64,000 bases of DNA from Caproicibacterium lactatifermentans (GTDB lineage Bacteria > Bacillota > Clostridia > Oscillospirales > Acutalibacteraceae). Each line of letters starts with the position of its first letter. Position 1 is the stretch's first letter. The translations under genes and the position numbers were made by a program. The notes below the pieces were generated by a model. The model did no database searches. It was not told the DNA's origin and saw only the letters and a program-made list of their open reading frames with translations. Below are positions 40,344 to 48,311 of this stretch, piece after piece. Location: positions 372,001 through 436,000 of the forward strand of contig NZ_CP046051.1 in NCBI RefSeq assembly GCF_013315815.1, written 5' to 3'.

Positions 40344-41699
40344 TTACAGACGACCGAAAGCATAGAAGTGCTGCCGCCAGTAAGAGGTATCAATACTGGA
40401 ATACTGAACGGGGCTGCCAGCGTGAATCATCGTTCCGCTGCCGGTGTAAATACCCACATGGGTAATGGTCTCACCGCAGCTGTAGGTGCCGGTGAAGAAC
40501 ACAATGTCGCCCGGCCGTGCTTCGGAAACGGAGATTTTCTGGCACTGGTCATAAATGCCCTGTGCCGTGGTGCGGGACAGATTGTAGCCGCAGTGGCTAA
40601 ATACCCAGCAAACAAAGCCGCTGCAGTCAAAGCCGCTCGGACTGTAGCCGCCCATTACATAAGGCGTGCCGAGGTGCTTTTCCGCTTCGCCAATCAGGTT
40701 GGAAAAAGAAGACGAGGACGAAGAGGAGGAATGGCTGGCAGACGATGTACTGCTGGCAACAGAAGAGCGACCGCGGGAAGAATAATTGCTGGACTGGCGG
40801 CTGGCACTGCTGTGCGTGGCACTGCTGGCGGCGGGGCTTGTACTGTCTGCTGTAGAACTGCTGGCAGCAGAGGAGGAACTGGAAGCGGAGCCGCTGGACG
40901 GGCTGTCCGCACTCTTGCCGGCAGTGTTGTCGGTGGAGCTGGCTGCTGCCTGCTGTGTCTGCTGCCATGAAGCGATAGAGGCGGAAAGCTTGGCCGCCTT
41001 TACGTCCAGAGAAGCGTTTTGGTCCTGCAGGTCCACTTCCTGTTGACCGATGTCTTTCAGAAACTGGTTTGTTTCACTCAATGTACTGGAAAGCTGCTGC
41101 TGTTTGCCGCTATAGCTTTCCTTTACTTTGGCTGCCTGCTGGCGCTTGGTGGAAATGGTGTCCTTTGCCTGTTTGACCGCTTCCTTTTCGGATTTCAGCC
41201 GGTTAATGAGTGTGGTATCATGCTGTGTTACCACGGAAATAGCTTCGGCCTTGTCCGAAAGGTCAGAAGTGTCCGATGCGGAAAGCAGAATTTGCAGGTT
41301 GCCTGCACCGCCGGTCATGTACAGGGCACACAGGCGCTGCTTCAGTTTCCGAGTATCAGCGTCTATCTGCTTCTGTTTGGCGGAGATGGTGTCCTGCGCC
41401 TGCTGCATTTGCAGGTCGAGGTCAGTCATCTGGTTAGAGCAGCTGTTAATCTGCTCCTCAATGGTTTCCAGCTGGGACTGCAAAGCAGCACCGTAGGCTT
41501 CTTTTTGGCTTTTGTCACTGCGAAGGGAAGCAAGTTCACTGTCGTTTTTCTGCTGTTGGGCAGCATACTGCGCCTGTTCGCTTTTCATAGTGTCCACGTC
41601 GCCCACAGCGTAGGACGGCACGGGTGTGAAAGCGGTTACACAGGCGGCAGCCAGCGCAACTGCGAGAATACGGGTCCGAATACGAGCGTGTTTATCCAT
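40344..41699 (-). CDS. Secreted PcsB-like NlpC/P60 wall hydrolase
   Basis: A 451-residue exported protein. A signal peptide (residues 1-32) precedes a long coiled coil (about 35-245) of the PcsB/CwlO type. A Ser/Ala/Thr linker (about 255-335) follows, then a C-terminal NlpC/P60 domain with Cys in GFDCSGFVCW and His in THVGIYTG and MIHAG. Such enzymes cut septal peptidoglycan and are usually controlled by FtsEX through the coiled coil. It has its own consensus promoter and is monocistronic. Confidence 0.93.
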   Translation of the reverse strand: MDKHARIRTRILAVALAAACVTAFTPVPSYAVGDVDTMKSEQAQYAAQQQKNDSELASLRSDKSQKEAYGAALQSQLETIEEQINSCSNQMTDLDLQMQQAQDTISAKQKQIDADTRKLKQRLCALYMTGGAGNLQILLSASDTSDLSDKAEAISVVTQHDTTLINRLKSEKEAVKQAKDTISTKRQQAAKVKESYSGKQQQLSSTLSETNQFLKDIGQQEVDLQDQNASLDVKAAKLSASIASWQQTQQAAASSTDNTAGKSADSPSSGSASSSSSAASSSTADSTSPAASSATHSSASRQSSNYSSRGRSSVASSTSSASHSSSSSSSSFSNLIGEAEKHLGTPYVMGGYSPSGFDCSGFVCWVFSHCGYNLSRTTAQGIYDQCQKISVSEARPGDIVFFTGTYSCGETITHVGIYTGSGTMIHAGSPVQYSSIDTSYWRQHFYAFGRL

Positions 41700-41735
41700 A
41701 TATCATCCTTCTTTACTGATAGTATCATTCTATCT

Positions 41736-41764
41736 ATTATAAGATTTACATAATCTTTCGTCAA
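41736..41764 (-). promoter_or_regulatory. Promoter of the PcsB-like gene
   Basis: Minus strand TTGACG, 17-base spacer, TATAAT. Confidence 0.7.
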
Positions 41765-41789
41765 GCCAAAAAGATGAAAAAGGACTGAC

Positions 41790-41818
41790 TTGCAAAGAGG
41801 CGGACAGGCCGTTATAAT
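41790..41818 (+). promoter_or_regulatory. Promoter of the thiM-thiE operon
   Basis: TTGCAA, 17-base spacer, TATAAT, 25 bases before the riboswitch. Confidence 0.7.
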
Positions 41819-41842
41819 AAAAGTACGGCAGAAGAAATCTGC

Positions 41843-41931
41843 CTGCAGGGGAGCTTGGACCGCCAGGCTGAGAGGAAGCGCTGCCGCTTCGACCCTAGAA
41901 CCTGATGTGGACAATGCCAACGCAGGAAACG
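41843..41931 (+). promoter_or_regulatory. TPP riboswitch (THI element) of thiM
   Basis: Conserved blocks CTGAGAGGAAG, CGACCCTAGAACCTGATGTG and GACAATGCCAACGCAGG are all present. When thiamine diphosphate binds, transcription should stop at the terminator at 41946-41980. Confidence 0.95.
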
Positions 41932-41945
41932 AGTCGGATTTTCTG

Positions 41946-41980
41946 GCGGAGGAGCCCATTTTGGGTTCCTCCGCTTTTTC
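41946..41980 (+). terminator. Riboswitch-controlled terminator before thiM
   Basis: Stem GGCGGAGGAGCCC/GGGTTCCTCCGC with TTTTTC tail, between the aptamer and thiM. Confidence 0.88.
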
Positions 41981-42021
41981 TGTTCCTGCGGACATCTTAT
42001 CAAAAACAGGAGGAATTCCGT

Positions 42022-42843
42022 ATGTTTGGAGAAATGCTTGAGAACGTGCGTACCAAAGCACCGCTGGTACACAATATTACGAATTATGTTACCGTTAATG
42101 ACTGTGCCAATACCGTGCTGGCCTGCGGTGGCTCGCCCATCATGTCCGATGATGCTTCAGAGGTGGAGGAAATCACTGCCATCTGCGGCGGGCTCAATAT
42201 CAATATCGGCACCCTGAACGAGGACACCCGCCGGGCAATGTTCGCCGCCGGCAAAAAGTCAAATCAATGCGGTCATCCGGTTGTGCTGGACCCCGTTGCC
42301 GCCGGTGCGTCCCGCATTCGCACCGAAACGGCCCTGCGGCTTCTGCAGGAAGTGCGGTTTGCCATTATCCGCGGCAACGTTTCCGAAATTAAGACGCTGG
42401 CGCTGGGGCGCGGCACCACAAAGGGCGTGGACGCGGACATTGCCGATACGGTTACCGAGGAAAACTTGGACCATGCGGTGGCGTTTCTTAAAGCTTTCGC
42501 GGCAAAGGCAGGCTGTGTTGTGGCGGCGACCGGTGCCATAGACATTGCGGCGGATGCGGACCGGGCATATGTTATCCGCAACGGTCATCCAATGATGAGC
42601 CGCGTCACTGGCACCGGCTGTATGCTCAGCGCAATGACTGCCGCCTATGCTGCCGCCAATCCGGAAACGCCGCTGGAGGCTGCCGCCGCTGCCATTGCAG
42701 CTATGGGGCTGTGCGGCGAGCGGGCACGTAACCGGCTTTCCGCCCGTGACGGCAACGCGACTTACCGGAATTATATCATAGATGAAGTGTATAACCTGGA
42801 CGGAAAAACACTGGAGGGCGGCGCCAAATATGAAGTGCGATAA
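42022..42843 (+). CDS. thiM: Hydroxyethylthiazole kinase
   Basis: A 273-residue ribokinase-like enzyme that phosphorylates the thiazole moiety in thiamine salvage. Typical segments are PLVHNITNYVTVNDCAN, GGSPIMSDDASEVEE, VVLDPVAAGAS and the VTGTGCMLSA anion-hole motif with its catalytic Cys. The ATG at 42022 follows AGGAGG. It overlaps thiE by 14 bases. The riboswitch upstream fits salvage control by TPP. Confidence 0.96.
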   Translation: MFGEMLENVRTKAPLVHNITNYVTVNDCANTVLACGGSPIMSDDASEVEEITAICGGLNINIGTLNEDTRRAMFAAGKKSNQCGHPVVLDPVAAGASRIRTETALRLLQEVRFAIIRGNVSEIKTLALGRGTTKGVDADIADTVTEENLDHAVAFLKAFAAKAGCVVAATGAIDIAADADRAYVIRNGHPMMSRVTGTGCMLSAMTAAYAAANPETPLEAAAAAIAAMGLCGERARNRLSARDGNATYRNYIIDEVYNLDGKTLEGGAKYEVR

Positions 42844-43471
42844 AAAAACAATGCTTCTGTACGCGGTTACAGACCGTGCATGGGTGGGAAAAGAAACCCT
42901 GTATCAGCAGGTGGAGGACGCGCTGAAGGGCGGCATTACCTGCCTGCAGCTGCGGGAAAAGGAATTGCCAGCCGAGGCTTTTTATGAGGAAGCGGTACAA
43001 ATTCAAAAGCTGTGCCATCAGTACGGTGTGCCGTTCCTGATAGATGACAATGTAGAAGTTGCCCTGCGCTGTGGCGCAGACGGTGTTCACGTTGGTCAAC
43101 AGGACATGGCCGCACAGGAAGTCCGCCGTCGGGTGGGGGAACGTATGATTCTCGGTGTATCTGCCGGAACCGTTGAGGAGGCTGTATGCGCCGAGCAGGC
43201 GGGTGCTGATTATCTGGGCGTCGGCGCGGTGTTTTCCACCGCGACCAAAGAGGACGCCGCGCCGGTCAGCCGGCAGACGCTGATTGCCATCTGCCAAACG
43301 GTGCATATTCCGGTGGTGGCTATCGGCGGCATAAAGGAAAATAACCTCATGCAGCTTGCGGGCACCGGCGTGGACGGTGTGTCCATTGTGTCTGCTGTTT
43401 TTGGAAGCCCGGATATCACGGCGGCCTGCCGAAAGCTGAAGGCCCTTTCGGCGAAAATGGTCAGCGGCTAA
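42830..43471 (+). CDS. thiE: Thiamine-phosphate synthase
   Basis: A 213-residue TIM-barrel enzyme joining the pyrimidine and thiazole phosphates. Key segments are LYAVTDRAW, CLQLREKELPAE, FLIDDNVEVALRCGADGVHVGQ, GADYLGVGAVFSTATK and VVAIGGI. I chose the ATG at 42830, inside the end of thiM, where GGAGGGCGG provides the ribosome site. It is the last gene of the riboswitch operon. No thiD is visible in the window. Confidence 0.95.
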   Translation: MKCDKKTMLLYAVTDRAWVGKETLYQQVEDALKGGITCLQLREKELPAEAFYEEAVQIQKLCHQYGVPFLIDDNVEVALRCGADGVHVGQQDMAAQEVRRRVGERMILGVSAGTVEEAVCAEQAGADYLGVGAVFSTATKEDAAPVSRQTLIAICQTVHIPVVAIGGIKENNLMQLAGTGVDGVSIVSAVFGSPDITAACRKLKALSAKMVSG

Positions 43472-43481
43472 AAAACAATCA

Positions 43482-43533
43482 AAAGCCGGACGTTCGGGCG
43501 GGAAAAATTCCGCGGAACGTCCGGCTTCTTTAT
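43482..43533. terminator. Terminator between thiE and PTS gene
   Basis: Stem AAGCCGGACGTTC/GAACGTCCGGCTT, long loop, CTTTATT tail; convergent genes may share it. Confidence 0.8.
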
Positions 43534-43551
43534 TCTATAAGAAGTATTCTG

Positions 43552-44643
43552 TCAGGTTAACTTCATGTCGCCGTCCTTCACCCAGCCAGCTTTGCGGCAG
43601 AAGTAATTGATAAGCGGGCACAACACAGCGGGCAGGATAAAGCTGATGAGGAACAGGCCAGCCCAGTCCATGTCGGTAATGGCGGCTTTGGTGCCTGCGG
43701 CGATATCCTTTACCCAGCCGGTGTAAACACCAATCTGTCCGACAAAGCCACAGGTTCCCATGCCGGAAGAAACCGGCGTGCCGTTCATCTGCAAATGGAA
43801 CAAACAGGTTGCAATCGGTCCGGTAATGGCCGAAGTGACAATGGGCGCAATCCAAATACGCGGGTTCCGTACAATGTTGCCCATCTGCAGCATAGAGGTG
43901 CCGATTCCCTGCGAAACCAGCCCGCCCCAGCGGTTTTCACGGAAGGACATCACGGCAAAACCGACCATTTGGGCACAGCAGCCTGCTACAGCAGCACCGC
44001 CAGCCAGTCCGGTGAGGGACAGCGCCGCGCAAATGGCCGCCGAAGAAATGGGCAGCGTCAGCGCAATGCCCACCAGTACAGATACGACAATCCCCATCAG
44101 GAACGGCTGCAGGTTGGTGGCCCACATAATGAGCGTGCCCATCTTCATGGCCAGCGCGCCCAGTGCGGGTGCCCACCACCACGACAGCACCACGCCCACG
44201 CCGATTGTCACCAGCGGCGTGACAAGAATGTCCACTTTCGTTTCATGCGAAATTGCCTTGCCGACTTCCGAAGCGATAATAGCAACGAACAGCACCGCCA
44301 GCGGTCCGCCGGCTCCACCCAGTGCGTTGGAAGCAAAGCCTACTGCGATGAGGGAGAACAGAACCAGCGGCGGACAATGCAGAGCATAACCGATTGCAAC
44401 GGCCATAGCCGGTCCACTCATGGCGGAGGCAAGGCCGCCCACCGTGTAGGATGTGCCGGCGACCGTTGCTACCGGTGCAGTGAGAAAGCCGATGTGGAAC
44501 TGTGTGCCTAGTGTGCTAATAATGGTGCCAATCAGCAGGGAGCAGAACAGCCCCTGCGCCATGGCCCCCAGCGCGTCTACGCCGTAGCGCTGAGCGGAGA
44601 TGACAATATCTTTTCGTTTGAGGAACGCTTTTACTTTTTCCAA
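43552..44643 (-). CDS. PTS-type IIC membrane transporter (PTS_EIIC_2-like)
   Basis: A 363-residue protein with about eight to ten membrane helices, rich in Gly and Ala (QGLFCSLLIGTIISTLG, GGLASAMSGPAMAVAIG, PISSAAICAALSLTGLAGGAAVAGC cut for length). It matches the poorly studied EIIC_2 family of PTS transporters, which often occurs without IIA or IIB genes. The substrate is unknown. It has its own promoter and lies downstream of the 3H-domain repressor and between thiamine genes, so a vitamin or precursor is a possible cargo; that is inference. Confidence 0.82.
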   Translation of the reverse strand: MEKVKAFLKRKDIVISAQRYGVDALGAMAQGLFCSLLIGTIISTLGTQFHIGFLTAPVATVAGTSYTVGGLASAMSGPAMAVAIGYALHCPPLVLFSLIAVGFASNALGGAGGPLAVLFVAIIASEVGKAISHETKVDILVTPLVTIGVGVVLSWWWAPALGALAMKMGTLIMWATNLQPFLMGIVVSVLVGIALTLPISSAAICAALSLTGLAGGAAVAGCCAQMVGFAVMSFRENRWGGLVSQGIGTSMLQMGNIVRNPRIWIAPIVTSAITGPIATCLFHLQMNGTPVSSGMGTCGFVGQIGVYTGWVKDIAAGTKAAITDMDWAGLFLISFILPAVLCPLINYFCRKAGWVKDGDMKLT

Positions 44644-44677
44644 GAAAACACCTGCTTTAAAAATATATATTTATGCG

Positions 44678-44697
44678 TTTACATGGATTTACATGTG
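44678..44697 (-). promoter_or_regulatory. Direct-repeat operator candidate before the PTS gene
   Basis: TTTACATG occurs at 44678-44685 and 44688-44695, just downstream of the promoter. It could bind the repressor encoded at 44763; the known NiaR box is not clearly matched. Confidence 0.4.
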
Positions 44698-44717
44698 TCT
44701 TGATACCAATAAATACA

Positions 44718-44746
44718 ATCATACACAACCAGGCGTACCTTGTCAA
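44718..44746 (-). promoter_or_regulatory. Promoter of the PTS gene
   Basis: Minus strand TTGACA, 17-base spacer, TATGAT. Confidence 0.72.
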
Positions 44747-44762
44747 CCATTTTTGTTGGGAT

Positions 44763-45275
44763 TTATTCGTCCAGTAAAATATGCAGGCGGTGCAGTGCGG
44801 TCTGCACCCGCTCAAACGCGGCTTCATCCGGACAGGCAAGCGTGTGCAGGTGAATGCCGTCCGTCAGGTTGGAAAGCAGCTGTGCATCTGACTGCGCACA
44901 GCGCTGCATAAACTGCTGTACCTCATACCGGCAGGAAATCTGCAGCGGGCCGGTCAGCTGTCCGTAAATGGGATGTTCCACAATGACGTCCAGCACAGTG
45001 CAGCCTTGGTCCACAATGGCTAGCAGTTCCGCCTGTGTTTGGACTGTATCGTGGCGGCAGGCAATCTGCCGTACCAGTCCTTCCGCCGGACGGCGTGTGG
45101 TATAGCCGCGGGGTGTGGCGGAAATATCCGCACCGCCGGCCCGCAGCAGGGCGATATCCCCCACAATGACCTGTCGGCTGACGGAAAAAGTTTCCGCCAA
45201 TGCAGAAGCACTTACCGGCTTTTCTGCCCCCTGCAGCAGATGTACGATTGCGCTGCGCCGTTCCTTTGCATTCAT
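44763..45275 (-). CDS. 3H-domain transcriptional repressor (NiaR/YrxA-like)
   Basis: A 170-residue regulator. An N-terminal HTH_11 domain (RRSAIVHLLQGAEKPVSASALAETF, cut here by family convention, then SRQVIVGDIALLRAGG) is followed by the 3H domain, with its three His in IACRHDTV, IVEHPIYGQL and LTDGIHLHTL. The family includes NiaR, the niacin-responsive repressor of NAD and niacin-uptake genes. No nad gene is adjacent; the neighbours are thiamine genes and the PTS IIC. The effector may therefore differ. Ribosome site GGAGG before the ATG. Confidence 0.87.
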   Translation of the reverse strand: MNAKERRSAIVHLLQGAEKPVSASALAETFSVSRQVIVGDIALLRAGGADISATPRGYTTRRPAEGLVRQIACRHDTVQTQAELLAIVDQGCTVLDVIVEHPIYGQLTGPLQISCRYEVQQFMQRCAQSDAQLLSNLTDGIHLHTLACPDEAAFERVQTALHRLHILLDE

Positions 45276-45371
45276 GGTTCGCAGCCTCCTTCATTTTTTG
45301 TTCTGTATTGCTTATCTTACCATATCGTTTGTCAGATGAAAACAGTTTCTAGGCGTTTCCCCGGCAGGATA

Positions 45372-45400
45372 TTGACAAAATACCGAATATATGGTACACT
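45372..45400 (+). promoter_or_regulatory. Promoter of thiC
   Basis: TTGACA, 17-base spacer, TACACT, 12 bases before the riboswitch. Confidence 0.72.
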
Positions 45401-45411
45401 TGCCTCAAATA

Positions 45412-45503
45412 TTCAGGGGAGCTTGTCTACAGCAAGCTGAGAGGAAGTTTTACACTTCGACCCTTTAACCTGATGTGGGCAATGCCACCGTAGGGAGTAA
45501 GGA
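45412..45503 (+). promoter_or_regulatory. TPP riboswitch of thiC
   Basis: Contains GCTGAGAGGAAG, CGACCCTTTAACCTGATGTG and GGCAATGCCACCGTAGGGAG, the conserved THI blocks. It is followed by a terminator at 45519-45553, so control is transcriptional. Confidence 0.95.
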
Positions 45504-45518
45504 AATACTTGCTTTTAC

Positions 45519-45553
45519 GCGGAGAATGCCCGGTGTGGCGTTCTCCGCTTTTT
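45519..45553 (+). terminator. Riboswitch-controlled terminator before thiC
   Basis: Stem GCGGAGAATGCC/GGCGTTCTCCGC with TTTTT tail. Confidence 0.88.
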
Positions 45554-45590
45554 GCTGCCCGGAATGAAAAAGAAGGAAGGCTTTTTATCA

Positions 45591-46898
45591 ATGGAATACA
45601 CAACACAGATGGACGCCGCAAAGAAGGGCATGGTCACCAATGCTATGCGGACAGTTGCCCAAAAAGAAAACATTCCGGCAGAAAAAGTGCGGCAGCTGGT
45701 TGCCGCCGGTCAGGCAGTGATTCCCTGCAACAAGAATCATGCTTCCCTTTCACCCAGCGGTGTAGGTTCGGCGCTTAAAACGAAAATTAATGTCAACCTT
45801 GGTACTTCCCGCGACTGCAGGGACCTCGACATGGAACTGGAAAAGGTCAAAAGTGCAGTGGATATGGGCACCGAAGCGATTATGGACCTCAGCTCCTGCG
45901 GCGATACACAGAAGTTCCGTCGTATGCTTACCCAGCAGTGCCCGGCGATAATTGGTACCGTGCCTATTTACGACGCGGTTGTGTATTATCATAAGGCACT
46001 GAAGGACATTACCACCGAGGAGTGGCTGGATATTGTGCGGATGCACGCACAGGACGGCGTGGACTTTATGACAATTCACTGCGGCATTAACCGTGAAACC
46101 GCCCAGAAGTTTAAACGCAACAAGCGCCTGATGAATATTGTTTCCCGCGGTGGTTCCATTATCTTTGCGTGGATGATGATGACAGGCAAGGAGAATCCGT
46201 TTTACGAGCATTTTGATGAAGTGCTGGACATTTGTCAGCAGTACGATGTGACGCTCAGCTTGGGCGATGCGTGCCGTCCCGGCTGTCTTGCGGATGGCAC
46301 GGACGCTTCCCAGATAGAGGAGCTTATCACACTGGGTGAACTGACCAAGCGCGCATGGGCAAAAAATGTGCAGGTCATGATTGAGGGCCCCGGACATATG
46401 CCGCTGGACCAGATTGCCGCCAACATGGAGATTGAAAAGACACTGTGCCATGGTGCACCGTTTTATGTGCTGGGACCAATCGTCACCGACATTGCGCCGG
46501 GCTATGACCACATCACTTCCGCTATCGGCGGTGCCCTTGCTGCGTGGAAGGGTGCCGCGTTCCTGTGCTACGTTACGCCGGCCGAACACCTGCGTCTGCC
46601 GGACCTGCAGGATGTAAAAGAGGGCATTATTGCCGCGCGCATTGCGGCCCATGTCGCTGACATTGCCAAGGGTGTTCCCGGTGCCGCTGACTGGGACCGG
46701 GACATGGGACAGGCACGCAGAGAACTGGACTGGGAAAAGATTTTCTCCCTCTCCATTGACCCGGAGAAGGCCCGCCGCTACCGTGCCGCCTCCCAGCCGG
46801 AAAAAGAAGATACCTGCACCATGTGCGGGAATTTCTGTGCCGTGAAAAACATGAACCGGATTTTGGATGGCGAAGTGGTATCGATCTTTAACGAATAA
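45591..46898 (+). CDS. thiC: Phosphomethylpyrimidine synthase (radical SAM)
   Basis: A 435-residue enzyme that converts aminoimidazole ribotide to HMP phosphate in thiamine synthesis. It has the core segments [42 protein letters not shown] and [11 protein letters not shown], and the C-terminal iron-sulfur motif CTMCGNFC. I chose the ATG at 45591 with AAGGAAGG about 11 bases upstream; it could start earlier at 45564. It lacks the long N-terminal domain of proteobacterial ThiC, as is usual in clostridia. Confidence 0.97.
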   Translation: MEYTTQMDAAKKGMVTNAMRTVAQKENIPAEKVRQLVAAGQAVIPCNKNHASLSPSGVGSALKTKINVNLGTSRDCRDLDMELEKVKSAVDMGTEAIMDLSSCGDTQKFRRMLTQQCPAIIGTVPIYDAVVYYHKALKDITTEEWLDIVRMHAQDGVDFMTIHCGINRETAQKFKRNKRLMNIVSRGGSIIFAWMMMTGKENPFYEHFDEVLDICQQYDVTLSLGDACRPGCLADGTDASQIEELITLGELTKRAWAKNVQVMIEGPGHMPLDQIAANMEIEKTLCHGAPFYVLGPIVTDIAPGYDHITSAIGGALAAWKGAAFLCYVTPAEHLRLPDLQDVKEGIIAARIAAHVADIAKGVPGAADWDRDMGQARRELDWEKIFSLSIDPEKARRYRAASQPEKEDTCTMCGNFCAVKNMNRILDGEVVSIFNE

Positions 46899-46905
46899 AG
46901 GCCAA

Positions 46906-46936
46906 AAAGGCCAAGCCTTTATTCTGCCTTTTTTAT
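46906..46936 (+). terminator. Terminator after thiC
   Basis: AAAGGC/GCCTTT hairpin with following TTTTTT. Confidence 0.6.
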
Positions 46937-46960
46937 ACATTTTCCTCCTTGAAGAGTACG

Positions 46961-47023
46961 GCAAAACAGAGCAGAGCTGTGCCCGTGCGGGACTTCCCGC
47001 CGGACCGGGCTGCTCTGTTTTGC
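46961..47023 (+). terminator. Second hairpin after thiC
   Basis: Perfect 14-base stem GCAAAACAGAGCAG/CTGCTCTGTTTTGC around an inner GCGGG/CCCGC hairpin. Confidence 0.65.
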
Positions 47024-47136
47024 TGTATATGAGCAGATTCCACGGGAAAATTGGATTTTTCCCGTAAATAAGCGTCTTTTGTGAAGAAATATGGTATAGT
47101 GTAAACTGGACTTTAATAGTTTGAGGAGATGTCATC

Positions 47137-48111
47137 ATGAAGAAAGGCCCAATCTATATTTTGCTGGCAACACTGCTTTTTTCGTCGATGGAAGTGGCGC
47201 TGAAAGGACTGGCTGGCAGCTTTAACCCGATTCAGATTACCTGCACACGGTTCCTTGCGGCGGGTATTCTGCTGATTCCCTTTGCACACCGTGCGCTGCG
47301 AAAGCGCAGCTGCACCATTGCCCGTACAGACTATAAATTTCTGGCGGTGCTTGGATTTTTAAATGTGGTGCTGAGTATGTCTTTTTATCAGCTGGCGGTA
47401 CATAATGCGGAGGCTTCCGCGGTGGCGGTGCTGTTCTCCAGCAACCCCATTTTTGTCATTATGCTGGCGGGTGTGCTGCTGCACGAAACTGTGCACAAAA
47501 ACCAAGTAGTCACGATGGTGCTGGAACTGCTGGGCATTTTGATTATTCTGAACCCCATGCATATGAAAGGGAACAGAACTGGTGTGGCGTTTGCGCTGAT
47601 TTCGGCGGTGCTGTTTGCGCTGTACAGCACACTCAGCAAGAAAAAATGTGCGGACTACGGCGGACTGGCGGTTACCTGCGGCGGATTTCTGTTCGGCAGC
47701 GCGGAAATGCTGCTGCTGATTGCGGTATCCCACATTCCAGCCGTGGCGGGGGTACTGACAGCTGCCGGGCTGGGTGCTTTTTCGGCTGTCCCCATGCTGA
47801 GCGGCTATACCCTGCAGAATTTTCCCATTGTGCTGTATGTTTTTATCGGCATCACCTGCGGCGGGTTTGCCTTTTACTTTTTGGCAATGGAGGAAACTTC
47901 CGCGGCGGAAGCATCCATTGTGTTCATGCTGAAACCGGCCATTGCGCCTGTCTTTGCGGTGCTGATTCTGGGCGAATCCATTACCCCCAATATGCTGATG
48001 GGCATTGTGCTGATGCTGGCGGGATCGCTCATCAATGTGCTGCCGCAGATTTTGCAGCAAAGGGCTGCACATACAGTACCGGAAACGGATGAAACAGGGG
48101 TCGGCTGCTGA
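47137..48111 (+). CDS. DMT-superfamily EamA transporter
   Basis: A 324-residue membrane protein with ten predicted helices in two EamA repeats (from MKKGPIYILLATLLFSSMEV, and again around the VAFALISAVLFALYSTLSKK segment). Family members export amino acids or other metabolites; the substrate is unknown. An extended -10 promoter (TGGTATAGT, 47092-47100) and a GAGGAG ribosome site precede it. It is monocistronic. Confidence 0.9.
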   Translation: MKKGPIYILLATLLFSSMEVALKGLAGSFNPIQITCTRFLAAGILLIPFAHRALRKRSCTIARTDYKFLAVLGFLNVVLSMSFYQLAVHNAEASAVAVLFSSNPIFVIMLAGVLLHETVHKNQVVTMVLELLGILIILNPMHMKGNRTGVAFALISAVLFALYSTLSKKKCADYGGLAVTCGGFLFGSAEMLLLIAVSHIPAVAGVLTAAGLGAFSAVPMLSGYTLQNFPIVLYVFIGITCGGFAFYFLAMEETSAAEASIVFMLKPAIAPVFAVLILGESITPNMLMGIVLMLAGSLINVLPQILQQRAAHTVPETDETGVGC

Positions 48112-48250
48112 CAGCAGCGCAAAACAGATACGATGATAAGGAGCAGAATATAAATATCACCGACATTGCAAAGATGGTGGGTATCACGGTGCGGTTCTGT
48201 CCTATCCTACTCTGGAGCAAATGCAGCAGATTATGCGCTGATTTTATAAA
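48112..48250 (+). other. Short gap with possible gene remnant
   Basis: A short frame gives NITDIAKMVGITVR, reminiscent of the first helix-turn-helix of a LacI-type regulator, and another frame gives PTLEQMQQIMR before a stop. Frames are broken and no gene is intact. Probably a decayed remnant. Confidence 0.3.
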
Positions 48251-48253
48251 AAA

Positions 48254-48309
48254 GACAGGCACTGCACTGGATACCATTTCCGTATCCGGTGTGGTGCCTG
48301 CTTTTTTTG
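48254..48309. terminator. Bidirectional terminator between the DMT gene and glgB
   Basis: Stem AGGCAC..GGATAC/GTATCC..GTGCCT with T-runs on both strands. Confidence 0.82.
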
Positions 48310-48311
48310 TT

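Noticed and set aside
43795-44511. Two long plus-strand frames opposite the PTS gene
   Set aside because: The minus strand has clear membrane helices and a consensus promoter; the plus frames are low in complexity and unrecognised.
45750-47138. A 462-codon frame antisense to thiC
   Set aside because: Shadow of thiC; composition rich in His, Cys and Gln without domain, and thiC is unmistakable.
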